64,000 nucleotides of DNA from CAVSRC01 sp963785065 (lineage in GTDB: Bacteria; Pseudomonadota; Alphaproteobacteria; Rhizobiales; Kaistiaceae): positions 186,001 through 250,000 of the forward strand of contig CAWATX010000003.1 of NCBI GenBank assembly GCA_963785065.1, read 5' to 3'. The translations under genes and the position numbers were made by a program. A model generated the notes under the pieces. That model did no database searches, was not told where the DNA came from, and was given only the letters and a program-made list of their open reading frames with translations. Below are positions 33,057 through 41,400 of the stretch, in pieces (within the stretch, counting starts at the first letter, position 1; every line of letters starts with the position of its first letter).

Positions 33057-33088
33057 GCCCGTCGCTTCACCCCCAAGAGGCGACGGGC
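33057..33088 (+). terminator. Terminator hairpin after padR
   Basis: Perfect 9-base arms GCCCGTCGC (33057-33065) and GCGACGGGC (33080-33088) with a 14-base loop, followed by TTGGCGTTT. A weak T-rich tail follows. Confidence 0.55.
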
Positions 33089-33224
33089 TTGGCGTTTCGG
33101 CCTCACGCGCGGAAGGCATGGCCCCTATACGCCCGGCGCAATGGCTTCACACTCGAATCCCGTGCATAGTCGATCCTCGCCGCGGTCCCGCGGCGGGAAC
33201 CCCAGCCCTGGAGAAAGAGGCTCG

Positions 33225-34463
33225 ATGAATGCGCCGGCTCGAAGCGGCGAACTGACCGGCCATGGCGCCCAGACGACCGCCTTCGCGGTCCTTGTGGGCC
33301 TCAGCGTCTCGCACCTCCTCAACGACACCATCCAGTCGCTGCTGCCGGCGATATATCCGCTGATCAAACAGAGCTTCGCGCTCGACTACGGCCAGATCGG
33401 CCTCATCACCTTCACCTTCCAGCTCACCGCCTCGCTGTTACAGCCCTTCATCGGCATCTACACCGACCGCCACCCGCAGCCCTATTCGCTGCCGATCGGC
33501 ATGGGGGTCAGCTTCCTCGGCCTGCTGCTCCTGTCGATCGCGCCGACCTACGGCGTCATCCTGCTGGCGGCCGGACTGGTCGGCACCGGCTCCTCGGTCT
33601 TCCATCCGGAATCCTCGCGCCTGGCGCGCCTCGCCTCCGGCGGCCGCCACGGCCTCGCCCAGTCGATCTTCCAGGTCGGCGGCAATGCCGGCGCGGCGAT
33701 CGGTCCGCTGCTCGCCGCGGCGATCGTCGTTCCCTACGGCCGCACCAGCATCGCCTGGCTCTCGATCCTGGCGCTGATCGCCATCGCTGTCCTGTGGATG
33801 GTGAGCAGCTGGTACCGGCAGAACCACTTCGACGCGGCCCGCAAGCCGCGCGTGACCACGGCGATCGCGCGGCCCGACATCAGCCACGCCCGCGTCGTGC
33901 TGTCGCTCGTCGTGCTGGTGGCACTGGTCTTCTCCAAGTTCTTCTACCTGGAGAGCTTCCGCAGCTACTACCTTTTCTACCTGATCGACCGCTACCACCT
34001 GCCGATCCCGGTGGGCCAGGTGCTGCTCTTCGTCTTCCTGTTCTCATTTGCCGCGGGAACGCTGATCGGCGGGCCGCTCGGCGACCGCTTCGGCCGCAAA
34101 TACGTCATCTGGGCGTCGATCCTCGGCATCCTGCCCTTCACGCTGGTGCTGCCGCATGTCGGGTTGGTGGCCACCGTGATCCTCACCGTGCCCATCGGCA
34201 TCGGGCTCGCCTCCGCCTTCCCGGCGATCATCGTCTATGCCCAGGAGCTGGTACCCGGCCGCACCGGCATGATCGCCGGCATCTTCTTCGGCCTCGCCTT
34301 CGGGCTGTCGGCCATCGGTGCAGCGGCGCTCGGCGAACTCGCCGACCTGACCTCGATCGAGTTCGTCTACGGCATCTGCGCCTACCTGCCGGCCATCGGG
34401 CTGATCACCGTCTTCCTGCCCAACATCGAGGGCAGCCGGAAGACAGCGACAAAGCACACATAG
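33225..34463 (+). CDS. MFS transporter, fosmidomycin-resistance (Fsr) type
   Basis: A 412-residue 12-helix efflux protein. The opening VGLSVSHLLNDTIQSLLPAIYPLIKQ and the loop GIYTDRHPQPYSLPIGMG are the hallmark of the Fsr-like MFS branch. The C half has GGPLGDRFGRKYVIW. Members expel fosmidomycin or other compounds. The ATG at 33225 has GAAAGAGG 6 bases upstream. A hairpin follows the stop. Confidence 0.9.
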   Translation: MNAPARSGELTGHGAQTTAFAVLVGLSVSHLLNDTIQSLLPAIYPLIKQSFALDYGQIGLITFTFQLTASLLQPFIGIYTDRHPQPYSLPIGMGVSFLGLLLLSIAPTYGVILLAAGLVGTGSSVFHPESSRLARLASGGRHGLAQSIFQVGGNAGAAIGPLLAAAIVVPYGRTSIAWLSILALIAIAVLWMVSSWYRQNHFDAARKPRVTTAIARPDISHARVVLSLVVLVALVFSKFFYLESFRSYYLFYLIDRYHLPIPVGQVLLFVFLFSFAAGTLIGGPLGDRFGRKYVIWASILGILPFTLVLPHVGLVATVILTVPIGIGLASAFPAIIVYAQELVPGRTGMIAGIFFGLAFGLSAIGAAALGELADLTSIEFVYGICAYLPAIGLITVFLPNIEGSRKTATKHT

Positions 34464-34481
34464 TGAGTGACAGCGTCATGC

Positions 34482-34500
34482 AGGGCGCCTGAGGCGCCCT
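34482..34500. terminator. Stem-loop after the Fsr-type gene
   Basis: Perfect 8-base arms AGGGCGCC and GGCGCCCT with a TGA loop, followed by CTCCCGCAAGGGGG. This short GC hairpin lies between convergent genes and has no T-run; similar units are common in rhizobial intergenic DNA. Confidence 0.45.
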
Positions 34501-34561
34501 CTCCCGCAAGGGGGAAGAGAACCCTCAAACCGGCGCCACGGCGGCGATCAGTCGGTCCAGA

Positions 34562-35407
34562 TCATCCCTTCAGAAACGCTGCGAAGGCGTCCTTGTGGTC
34601 CGGGTGCCAGCGCGACAGCGGCGGGCGATTCTCAATGATGTCGCCCATCGCCCAGGCCATGCGCTTGTTGTCGATGGCGCGGGTGACATCGTTGTCCGGG
34701 CAGATGATGTAGAAGTCGCCCTTCTCCATCGCCTCCACCAGCATGTCGAGCACCTGATCCGGCCACCAGGCGCCGGCCGGCTTTTCCTTCTGACGCGCCG
34801 TGAGGCCGGTATGGGTCCAGCCCGGCACCAGCAGATAGGCGTCGACCTTGCAGCCGGGCGTATTGCGCAGCGCGTGCTGCAGGCCCTCGGTGAGCACCTT
34901 GATGCCGGCCTTGGAGACATTGTAGGCGGTATCGCCCGGCGGACAGGTGATGCCCTGCTTGGAGCCGGTGTTGATGATGGCCGCGGGCGTGCCCTGGGCG
35001 ATCATCGCCGGAGCGAAGGTCTGCACGCCGTTAATGACGCCCCAGAGATTGGTGCCAAGCACCGCCTGCCAGCCAGCGTAGTTCTCGAAAGGCCCGCCAC
35101 CGCCACCGCGGCCGGCATTGTTCATCAGAACGTCGACCGCGCCGAAGGCAGAATAGGCGCGTTCCTTCAGCCCCTCGACCGCCTCTTTTTTCGAGACGTC
35201 GGTCACCACGGTGATCACTTCGGCCGTGCCGCCCGGCCCCGCGCCGGCGACCTCCGCTGCCGCAGCGTCGAGCTGGGCCTGGTCGAGGTCGGCAATGGCG
35301 ACCTTCATGCCGAACGAGGCGAAACGCTTGGCCGCGGCCAGACCGATGCCGTTGGCGCCGCCGGTGATGACGGCGCTCTTGCCGGCGACGAGAGCGGGAT
35401 GAGGCAT
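34562..35407 (-). CDS. SDR family oxidoreductase
   Basis: A 281-residue short-chain dehydrogenase/reductase. The NAD(P) site is VITGGANGIGLAA at about 13-25; MNNAGRGG gives the NAG motif. The active site is Ser in NTGSKQG with Tyr and Lys in TAYNVSKAG. An extended C-terminal region (KDAFAAFLKG end) is longer than the 250-residue classic form. Substrate unknown. The start is set by AAGGAG before the ATG at 35405-35407. A GGDEF-EAL gene lies 53 bases upstream on the same strand. Confidence 0.9.
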   Translation of the reverse strand: MPHPALVAGKSAVITGGANGIGLAAAKRFASFGMKVAIADLDQAQLDAAAAEVAGAGPGGTAEVITVVTDVSKKEAVEGLKERAYSAFGAVDVLMNNAGRGGGGGPFENYAGWQAVLGTNLWGVINGVQTFAPAMIAQGTPAAIINTGSKQGITCPPGDTAYNVSKAGIKVLTEGLQHALRNTPGCKVDAYLLVPGWTHTGLTARQKEKPAGAWWPDQVLDMLVEAMEKGDFYIICPDNDVTRAIDNKRMAWAMGDIIENRPPLSRWHPDHKDAFAAFLKG

Positions 35408-35460
35408 GGGGGACTCCTTGAAGGCTTGTTGGGCACAGATGCCGGGAGGGAAAGCCGACC

Positions 35461-37686
35461 TTACGCCAGCTTGCGCGCGGCGATCACCCCTGCCTGCTGC
35501 CTTTCCACCCAGTTTTCCAGCGCCTCGGGCGCCATCGGCCGGCCGAAGAGATAGCCCTGGAACACCCGGCATCCCATCTGGGTGAGCAGTATCGCCTGCA
35601 TTTCGGTCTCGACGCCCTCGGCAATCGCTTCCATGTCCAGGCTGCGGGCGATGTTGAGGATGGTCTGCACGATCACGCGGTCGCTGCTGTCGAACTCGAT
35701 ACCTTTCACGAATGACAGATCGATCTTGAGAATGTCGATCGGCAACTGCTTCAGCGTCGTCAGCGAAGAATAGCCGGTGCCGAAGTCGTCCAGTGCGATG
35801 CGCACGCCGAGGCTCTTCAGGTCGCGCATGGTGGTGGCCACCTGATCCGATCGGTCGAGCATGACGTGCTCGGTCACTTCCAGCGTCAGGCGGCGGGCGT
35901 CGACGCCCGCCTCATCGATCATGGCGGCAAGGTCTCTGACGAAGTCCCTGTGCAACCGGCGCGTACTGATATTGGCCGCCACGCCGAGATCCCGCATCGC
36001 CGGATTGCGCGCCCATCGGGCGAGCATGGCGCAGGCCCGCTGCAGCACATAGGCGTCGAGAAGACTGGACAGACCGGCGCGTTCGGCAAGCGGAATGAAT
36101 TCCGACGGCGAGACCTCGCCGCGCGTGCTGTCGCGCCAGCGCATCAACATCTCCACGCCGAGCACATCGCCATTGCCGTTCACCTGCGGCTGGCAGACGA
36201 AGACCAGCCGCCCCTGCGCCAGTGCCTCGTGCAGCTCGTTGGTCAGCGCCAGACGATCGTCGAGGACGGCCTGCATCTCGGGAGCGAAGACCGACACGAG
36301 GCCGCGCCCCGCCGCCTTGGCCTCGTACATGGCAAGATCGGCCCGCTTCAGATGCTCGCTGGCATCGCCGATGGTGCCATCGAAATAGGACACCCCGACG
36401 CTCGCCGTGGTGTGGAAGGTGGCACCATCGATGAAGTATGGCCTGGCCAGCGAAACGACAATCGCATCGGCGAGCGCCGAGACATCCGCGGTGCCGGTAT
36501 CGCCGGTTCCTACATCGGCAAGCAGGATGACGAACTCGTCGCCGCCAAGCCGGGCGACGGTGCCCTTCGTGCCGGTGACCGCTTCCAGCCGCTGCGCAAC
36601 GTCGACCAGCAAAGCGTCGCCGGCATGATGGCCCTTGGTATCGTTGAGGATCTTGAACTGGTCGAGATCGACGAACAGGAGTGCGCCGGACGTGCCCGAC
36701 CGCTCGCTTGCAGCCAATGTCTCACGCAGTCGTTCCAGCAGGGCGGCGCGGTTCGGCAGACCGGTCAGGGGATCGCGATAGGCCAGGCGGAAGATGCGCT
36801 CCTCGGCGAGCTTGCGCTCGGTCACATCCTCGACGTAGCCGTGCCAAAGGATGGTGCCGGCGGCTTCCCGCTCCGGCACGGAATGGCCGGATACCCATTT
36901 CTCGACGCCGTCGCGCGAACGTATCCGGTATTCGAGCCGCCGCATGCTCAGATTGGCCGCGGACTCGTCGAACGATTTCGACAATTTCTCGAGATCGTCT
37001 GGATGGACGAGCTCATCGATGGCTGCCGTATCGTCCTCGACCTCCGAGGGATCGATTCCGTAAATCCGCAGGAGGCCTACGCTCGCATAGGGCATGCACG
37101 TTGTGCCGTCCGGCCGGGAGCGCATCTGGTACAGGCAACCGGCGGTGACCGAGGCGATCTTCTCGAAGCGCTCCTGGAGCTGAAGCCGCCGGACCGTCTC
37201 GGTGACTTCGCGGACGGTGCCTTCGTAGTATCGCGGCCGGCCGCTGCTCGGGTCGCGCACCAGACGCAGGCTTTCCTCGATCCAGATGCGCTCGCGCGTC
37301 TTGTAGCGGAAGACTTCCGATACGACACCGCTCACCCGCCCCTGTTCGACCAGCATCCTGTTGATCGTTTCGCGCCGGCCGGGCTCGACGTACCAGCGCC
37401 CGGCAATGTCGTTGACCTCGCGCAGCATCTCCGCCTGCGAGGAAAAGCCGTTCAGGCGGACGAGAGCCGGATTGGCGCTGATCATGCGGCCATCCAGCGT
37501 CGAGCGAAACACGCCTTCGCTGATGTTCTCGTGCAGGTCGCGAAGACTGCGCTGCACGTCCTCCACCGACCGGTAGGCCTTGTGGCGATTGGCGGCGATG
37601 CCGGCAAAACCCACCGTCAGGATCGATGAGACGCCGGTAATCGCCCAAGCAAGAACGGCTCCGTTGGCAAGGAACAATGAAGGCAC
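35461..37686 (-). CDS. Membrane-anchored PAS-GGDEF-EAL protein
   Basis: A 741-residue signalling protein. One N-terminal membrane helix (about 2-28, SLFLANGAVLAWAITGVSS) precedes two PAS domains (about 45-160 and 170-300), GGDEF (310-470) and EAL (490-735). GGDEF is intact at 381-385. In the phosphodiesterase domain the signature reads EML at 512-514 (GVEMLMRW) rather than EAL, but DDFGTGYSSL is kept, so activity is possible. I use GTG at 37684-37686 with AGGGA upstream; the longer open frame beyond it is an overlap with the DUF4336 gene. Confidence 0.9.
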   Translation of the reverse strand: MPSLFLANGAVLAWAITGVSSILTVGFAGIAANRHKAYRSVEDVQRSLRDLHENISEGVFRSTLDGRMISANPALVRLNGFSSQAEMLREVNDIAGRWYVEPGRRETINRMLVEQGRVSGVVSEVFRYKTRERIWIEESLRLVRDPSSGRPRYYEGTVREVTETVRRLQLQERFEKIASVTAGCLYQMRSRPDGTTCMPYASVGLLRIYGIDPSEVEDDTAAIDELVHPDDLEKLSKSFDESAANLSMRRLEYRIRSRDGVEKWVSGHSVPEREAAGTILWHGYVEDVTERKLAEERIFRLAYRDPLTGLPNRAALLERLRETLAASERSGTSGALLFVDLDQFKILNDTKGHHAGDALLVDVAQRLEAVTGTKGTVARLGGDEFVILLADVGTGDTGTADVSALADAIVVSLARPYFIDGATFHTTASVGVSYFDGTIGDASEHLKRADLAMYEAKAAGRGLVSVFAPEMQAVLDDRLALTNELHEALAQGRLVFVCQPQVNGNGDVLGVEMLMRWRDSTRGEVSPSEFIPLAERAGLSSLLDAYVLQRACAMLARWARNPAMRDLGVAANISTRRLHRDFVRDLAAMIDEAGVDARRLTLEVTEHVMLDRSDQVATTMRDLKSLGVRIALDDFGTGYSSLTTLKQLPIDILKIDLSFVKGIEFDSSDRVIVQTILNIARSLDMEAIAEGVETEMQAILLTQMGCRVFQGYLFGRPMAPEALENWVERQQAGVIAARKLA

Positions 37687-37831
37687 GGGCGCGTCCCTAC
37701 CGATGTCTTGACGGGAGGTCTGCCTTATAGCCACGAAGCGGAAACATTGAATTAATACAATGTAGGAAAATCGCGCTTTATTCTTGCGTATGGAGGTTCC
37801 TGCGCGGCGGCTTGCACGGACGCAGAAGGCC

Positions 37832-38527
37832 CTACAGCAGCCAGGCGAAGGCCTTGCGCACGAAGCCGGCGCCGTCGGCCGTGACGATGTCGCCATGCGC
37901 CATGACGACCCGTTCGATCGGCCAGGCGAGGATGCGGTTGAGGCTGGCGCGCGCCTGACCGCGACGGAACAGGAAGCTCCAGCGCAACTCGCGCGGGGCC
38001 CCGGGATGCGGCTGGACGATGCCGTCGAGACGGGCAACAAAGCCCTTCCAGCCGGTGAACCAGTTGGGTGCGAAGTTCTCGATGAGGTCGGTGAAGATTG
38101 CCGTGCCGCTGGCGCGATGGAAGAACACCACTTCGGTGATCCACGGACTGCCCCTGACGGCGACCTGGTCGATGTCCGCCGCCCACGCCGGATCGGGCGC
38201 GTCGCCGAGATCGCCGTCGAAGGCAAGGTCCTTGCGCTTCTTCCTGAGACCGGGCGAAGCGTACATGCGCGCTTGCGGATATGCCGTCTTCCAGTCACCC
38301 AGGAAGAGGTGATGCAGCAGGTTGGGCGAGACCAGGCAGCGCACATCCCCAAGCGCGTCGACGGCCGCCTTCAGCTCCGCCGTGAGCGCGATCGGCGACC
38401 AGACAAACAGGCCGCCATCAGTCAGCCGCATCACCACCATGCGCGTTGGATAGGGAAAGCCGTAGAAGGGCACCACCTGCCCCTCGCCCACCCAGATGTC
38501 GCGGCCGAATGCTTCGATAACGGCCAT
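37832..38527 (-). CDS. DUF4336 domain-containing protein
   Basis: A 231-residue protein of the DUF4336 family, which resembles metallo-beta-lactamase folds but has lost most metal ligands. Diagnostic parts are IWVGEGQVVPFYGFPYPTRMVVMRL at the start and LVSPNLLHHLFLGDWKTAYP. The function is not known. Residues near the end (VVMAHGDIV) keep a histidine. The ATG at 38525-38527 stands 20 bases after the stop of a membrane protein gene on the same strand; the two are likely co-transcribed. Confidence 0.85.
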   Translation of the reverse strand: MAVIEAFGRDIWVGEGQVVPFYGFPYPTRMVVMRLTDGGLFVWSPIALTAELKAAVDALGDVRCLVSPNLLHHLFLGDWKTAYPQARMYASPGLRKKRKDLAFDGDLGDAPDPAWAADIDQVAVRGSPWITEVVFFHRASGTAIFTDLIENFAPNWFTGWKGFVARLDGIVQPHPGAPRELRWSFLFRRGQARASLNRILAWPIERVVMAHGDIVTADGAGFVRKAFAWLL

Positions 38528-38547
38528 ACGGCCCTCCCTGTCTGCCG

Positions 38548-38988
38548 TCAGGTGTGACGTCCCCGACAGGCACCGTACGTAGCGGCGAGAGGCACGACGA
38601 ACAGGGCGGCGACCACGACATTGAGCACGGCATTCTGCCAGAAGCCGGTCGCCAGCGACAACGCCGTATCGGGCAGGAACCACGCCGCCACGGAAATGGC
38701 GACGATCAGCCAGGCCTCGCGCTCACCGCGGCGGAACGACCCGAACAGCACGACGAGCAACGCCGCGCCCCAGCCGATCATCACCGCGCCGAGGACGCCG
38801 TGGGCCAAGGCGACATAGCGCGCGGGCAGCGCGCCGAATCCGTCGATCGTCTGCGGTGAGGCAAAGACCAGCAGGCTGAACAGCCGCCGCGTGAGGGCCG
38901 GCGTCAGCACCATGACGAGACCGGCCGCCACCACGCCGCCAGAGACGACGACCAGCCAAAGCCACCAGAAAAGGGCCTCGCGGCGCAT
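38548..38988 (-). CDS. Four-helix membrane protein, hypothetical
   Basis: A 146-residue inner-membrane protein with four hydrophobic helices (start MRREALFWWLWLVVVSGGVVAAG). A conserved-looking loop, ARYVALAHGVLGAVMIGWG, carries a histidine in helix 2. I cannot assign a family. It is followed by the DUF4336 gene 20 bases downstream. Confidence 0.7.
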   Translation of the reverse strand: MRREALFWWLWLVVVSGGVVAAGLVMVLTPALTRRLFSLLVFASPQTIDGFGALPARYVALAHGVLGAVMIGWGAALLVVLFGSFRRGEREAWLIVAISVAAWFLPDTALSLATGFWQNAVLNVVVAALFVVPLAATYGACRGRHT

Positions 38989-39104
38989 CTCCGACCTCCC
39001 GCGGGCGAAGCAGCGACCGACCTCGCCACGCCGGGAAGATAACCGGCCCCATCGTCGCCGGGCCTTGATTCAGGTCAGGCGCAGGTCGCCCGTGTCCGCG
39101 AGCG

Positions 39105-39953
39105 TCAGGCGGCGGCCTTCGCCGCCAGGTGGCGGCGGACGAATTCGCGCTGGATGTCGAGCGCCGCCCATTCCTGGTCGCTCGGGCCGGAATAGATCAG
39201 CGTATAGGGCCCGGTGAAGCCGGCCTCGACCGCGATGTCGAGGCAGCGACCGAACTCGGCCTCGTCGAGGGCGAGCGCGGCATCGAACGGCCCGTGGGCG
39301 TGGCAATAGTCGGCCCGGCGGAAGATCGTGGCGAGCCCGGCATATTTGGTCGGCGCCTTCCAGTTGCCGGTGTCGGCGAGGAAGCCGAGACCGGCGCCGA
39401 CATGGTCGAGCACATAGGCGACCTCGTCCGGGCCGGAGAGCAGGTCGTGCCAGTTCTCGGTGATCAACGGCACGCGGGCCGATTGCCCGTGGCGAAGCGC
39501 GGCCGACAGGCCAGCAACCGAGCGGTCCAGCAGTTCGGGCGTCGCCTTGCGCTTGCCCGCGATCACCCGGGTCTGAACGGCGCCGAGTTCGGCCGCGGCA
39601 TCGATCCAGCCCCTCACCCAGGCAAGGTCGCGCGCCCCGTTCTCCGGGTCGCTGACATCGCCGTCGTCGATGAGCAGCGATTGCAGCGCCACCCCGGCAG
39701 CGGCGAGCGACGTCCTCACCTCGCCGAGATAGACGGGATCGCGCGTCTTCAGATGGAAGTGGCATATCTCCAGGCGCTCGATGCCATGGGCGCGGACCTC
39801 CGCCGGCAGATCGAGGAGATCGATCTCGCCGGGTCCATAGGTCTCGGCCGCGTCCGGCGGCCCGTCGAGCCCCGGCCTGTCCCACCAGGTGAGGCCGAGG
39901 CGCCGGTGCAGGCTCCAGGTCGAGACGGCCAGTTGCGGCAACGGTTCCGGCAT
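39105..39953 (-). CDS. Sugar phosphate isomerase/epimerase (TIM barrel)
   Basis: A 282-residue AP-endonuclease-2-like TIM barrel. Motifs are LAVSTWSLHRRLG at the start, IERLEICHFHLKT, LITENWHDLL with the metal-site Glu, and CHAHGPFD with a histidine. Members epimerise or isomerise sugars and inositol derivatives. It ends far from its upstream neighbour gpt (16 bases), which is on the same strand, but no metabolic link is evident. Confidence 0.85.
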   Translation of the reverse strand: MPEPLPQLAVSTWSLHRRLGLTWWDRPGLDGPPDAAETYGPGEIDLLDLPAEVRAHGIERLEICHFHLKTRDPVYLGEVRTSLAAAGVALQSLLIDDGDVSDPENGARDLAWVRGWIDAAAELGAVQTRVIAGKRKATPELLDRSVAGLSAALRHGQSARVPLITENWHDLLSGPDEVAYVLDHVGAGLGFLADTGNWKAPTKYAGLATIFRRADYCHAHGPFDAALALDEAEFGRCLDIAVEAGFTGPYTLIYSGPSDQEWAALDIQREFVRRHLAAKAAA

Positions 39954-39969
39954 TGCGGCCCGCTCTCTA

Positions 39970-40479
39970 TCAGCCCGCCGTACCCTCGCCGATCGGCGGC
40001 TGGAACGACCACCCCATGTCCCAGGGGAAATAGATCCAGGTGTCCTGGCTCACCTCGGTGATGAAGGTATCGACCAGCGGCCGCCCGGCCGGCTTGGCGT
40101 ACATCGTGGCATAGTGGCACCGCGGCACCATCTCGCGCACCACCTTGGCGGTCTTGCCGGTATCGACCAGATCGTCGATCACCAGCACCGCGGCGCCCTT
40201 GCCACCGGCGAGATCGACGACGTCCTTGCCGACCGGCTTGATGACCTCCAGTCCGCCCTGATCGCGATAGTCGTGATAGGACGAGATGCAGACGGTCTCG
40301 ATCAGGCGGATGCCGAGCTCACGGGCGATGATCGCCGCCGGCACCAGGCCGCCGCGGGTGACGCAGACGATCGCCTCCCACTTGCCCTGCCCGGCGAGCC
40401 GCCACGACAGCGCTCGCGCATCGCGATGGAACTGGTCCCATGAGACCGGGAACGCCTTTTCCGCGCGTGGCTCCGACAT
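39970..40479 (-). CDS. gpt: Xanthine-guanine phosphoribosyltransferase
   Basis: A 169-residue purine-salvage enzyme that joins xanthine or guanine to PRPP. The PRPP-binding motif is VLVIDDLVDTGKTAK at about 98-112. The start FPVSWDQFHRDARALSWRL and the ending IYFPWDMGWSFQPPIGEG are typical of Gpt. Cytoplasmic or membrane-associated. A CinA-like gene lies 20 bases upstream on the same strand. Confidence 0.94.
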   Translation of the reverse strand: MSEPRAEKAFPVSWDQFHRDARALSWRLAGQGKWEAIVCVTRGGLVPAAIIARELGIRLIETVCISSYHDYRDQGGLEVIKPVGKDVVDLAGGKGAAVLVIDDLVDTGKTAKVVREMVPRCHYATMYAKPAGRPLVDTFITEVSQDTWIYFPWDMGWSFQPPIGEGTAG

Positions 40480-40499
40480 GATCGTCTCCCCCTCCTGTT

Positions 40500-41258
40500 C
40501 TAGCGGGCGCGCTGCGCCCTGATCTCGTCCAGCATCGCCTTCACCGCGGCTTCTGCCGCATCAAGCCGTTCTTCGTTGCGCGAGCGCAAGACCAGCGTCG
40601 TGGTGAAGCCGACACCTTCCTGGAAATTGGGATAGCTGCCCATGCTGACATCGGCGAAGTCGCGCTGCAGGGCCCCGAGCGAGGCGGCGATATCGCCCTC
40701 CTTGAGGCCAGCGGGGATCGAGCGCGACAGAACCGCCTTGCCCGTCTGCAGGCGCGGCGCCAGCGCATCGAGCATGGCCTGCATGATCGATGGCACGCCC
40801 GCCATGACGTGGACATTGCCGATGGAGAAGCCGGGCGCCTTGGAGACGGAATTCTCGATCAGTGACGCGCCGGCCGGAATGCGCGCCATCCGCAACCGCG
40901 CCTCGTTGAGGTCGGTCTCGGCAATGCGTTCGCGCAGCAGCGCCACGGCGCGGGGATCGACGTCGATCGTCACACCGAAGGCCTTGGCCACCGCATCGGC
41001 AGTGATGTCGTCATGGGTGGGGCCGATGCCGCCGGTGGTGAAAACATGGGTGTAACGGGCGCGCAGCGCATTGAGCGCCGTCACGATCTCCGCCTCGACG
41101 TCGGGCACCACCCGCACCTCGCGCACATCGACGCCGATGGCGGTCATGTATTCGGCGATGTAGCCGATGTTCCTGTCCTTGGTCCGGCCGGACAGAATCT
41201 CGTCACCGATGACCAGGATCGCGGCGGTGACGATGTCCCCGGCCGAAGCGTCTGCCAT
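40500..41258 (-). CDS. CinA-like molybdopterin-binding domain protein
   Basis: A 252-residue protein of the competence/damage-inducible CinA family, N-terminal (MoCF) domain only. Seen: AAILVIGDEILSGRTKDRN at residues 12-30, VFTTGGIGPTHDDITADAVA and later PGFSIGNVHVMAGVPSIM. Full-length CinA has a C-terminal nicotinamide-nucleotide amidase domain that is absent here, as in most alphaproteobacterial short forms. Role uncertain. Confidence 0.9.
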   Translation of the reverse strand: MADASAGDIVTAAILVIGDEILSGRTKDRNIGYIAEYMTAIGVDVREVRVVPDVEAEIVTALNALRARYTHVFTTGGIGPTHDDITADAVAKAFGVTIDVDPRAVALLRERIAETDLNEARLRMARIPAGASLIENSVSKAPGFSIGNVHVMAGVPSIMQAMLDALAPRLQTGKAVLSRSIPAGLKEGDIAASLGALQRDFADVSMGSYPNFQEGVGFTTTLVLRSRNEERLDAAEAAVKAMLDEIRAQRAR

Positions 41259-41352
41259 GCCATTCCCCTTTGAAAGAAGGAGCGTCGTTTACACCCGCCG
41301 CCCCGCCCCCTCAAGCGCGCGCCGGCAAGGATTTGGAACGACTTCAAACAAT

Positions 41353-41366
41353 TTGCGCTAGCGCAA
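41353..41366. promoter_or_regulatory. FixK/FNR-type box upstream of hemN
   Basis: A perfect 14-base palindrome, TTGCGCTAGCGCAA, matching the TTG(A/C)-N6-(T/G)CAA pattern of FixK2/FNR-family activators. It is centred 42 bases before the hemN ATG. Activation of hemN by FixK-type proteins under low oxygen is established in rhizobia. Confidence 0.8.
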
Positions 41367-41400
41367 GGCGGCCCGACCGGCGTACGGCTTTGGTCTTGCG

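Noticed and set aside
35866..37629. Open frame of 587 codons on the + strand
   Set aside because: It is antisense to the membrane GGDEF-EAL gene; no recognised motif or ribosome site.
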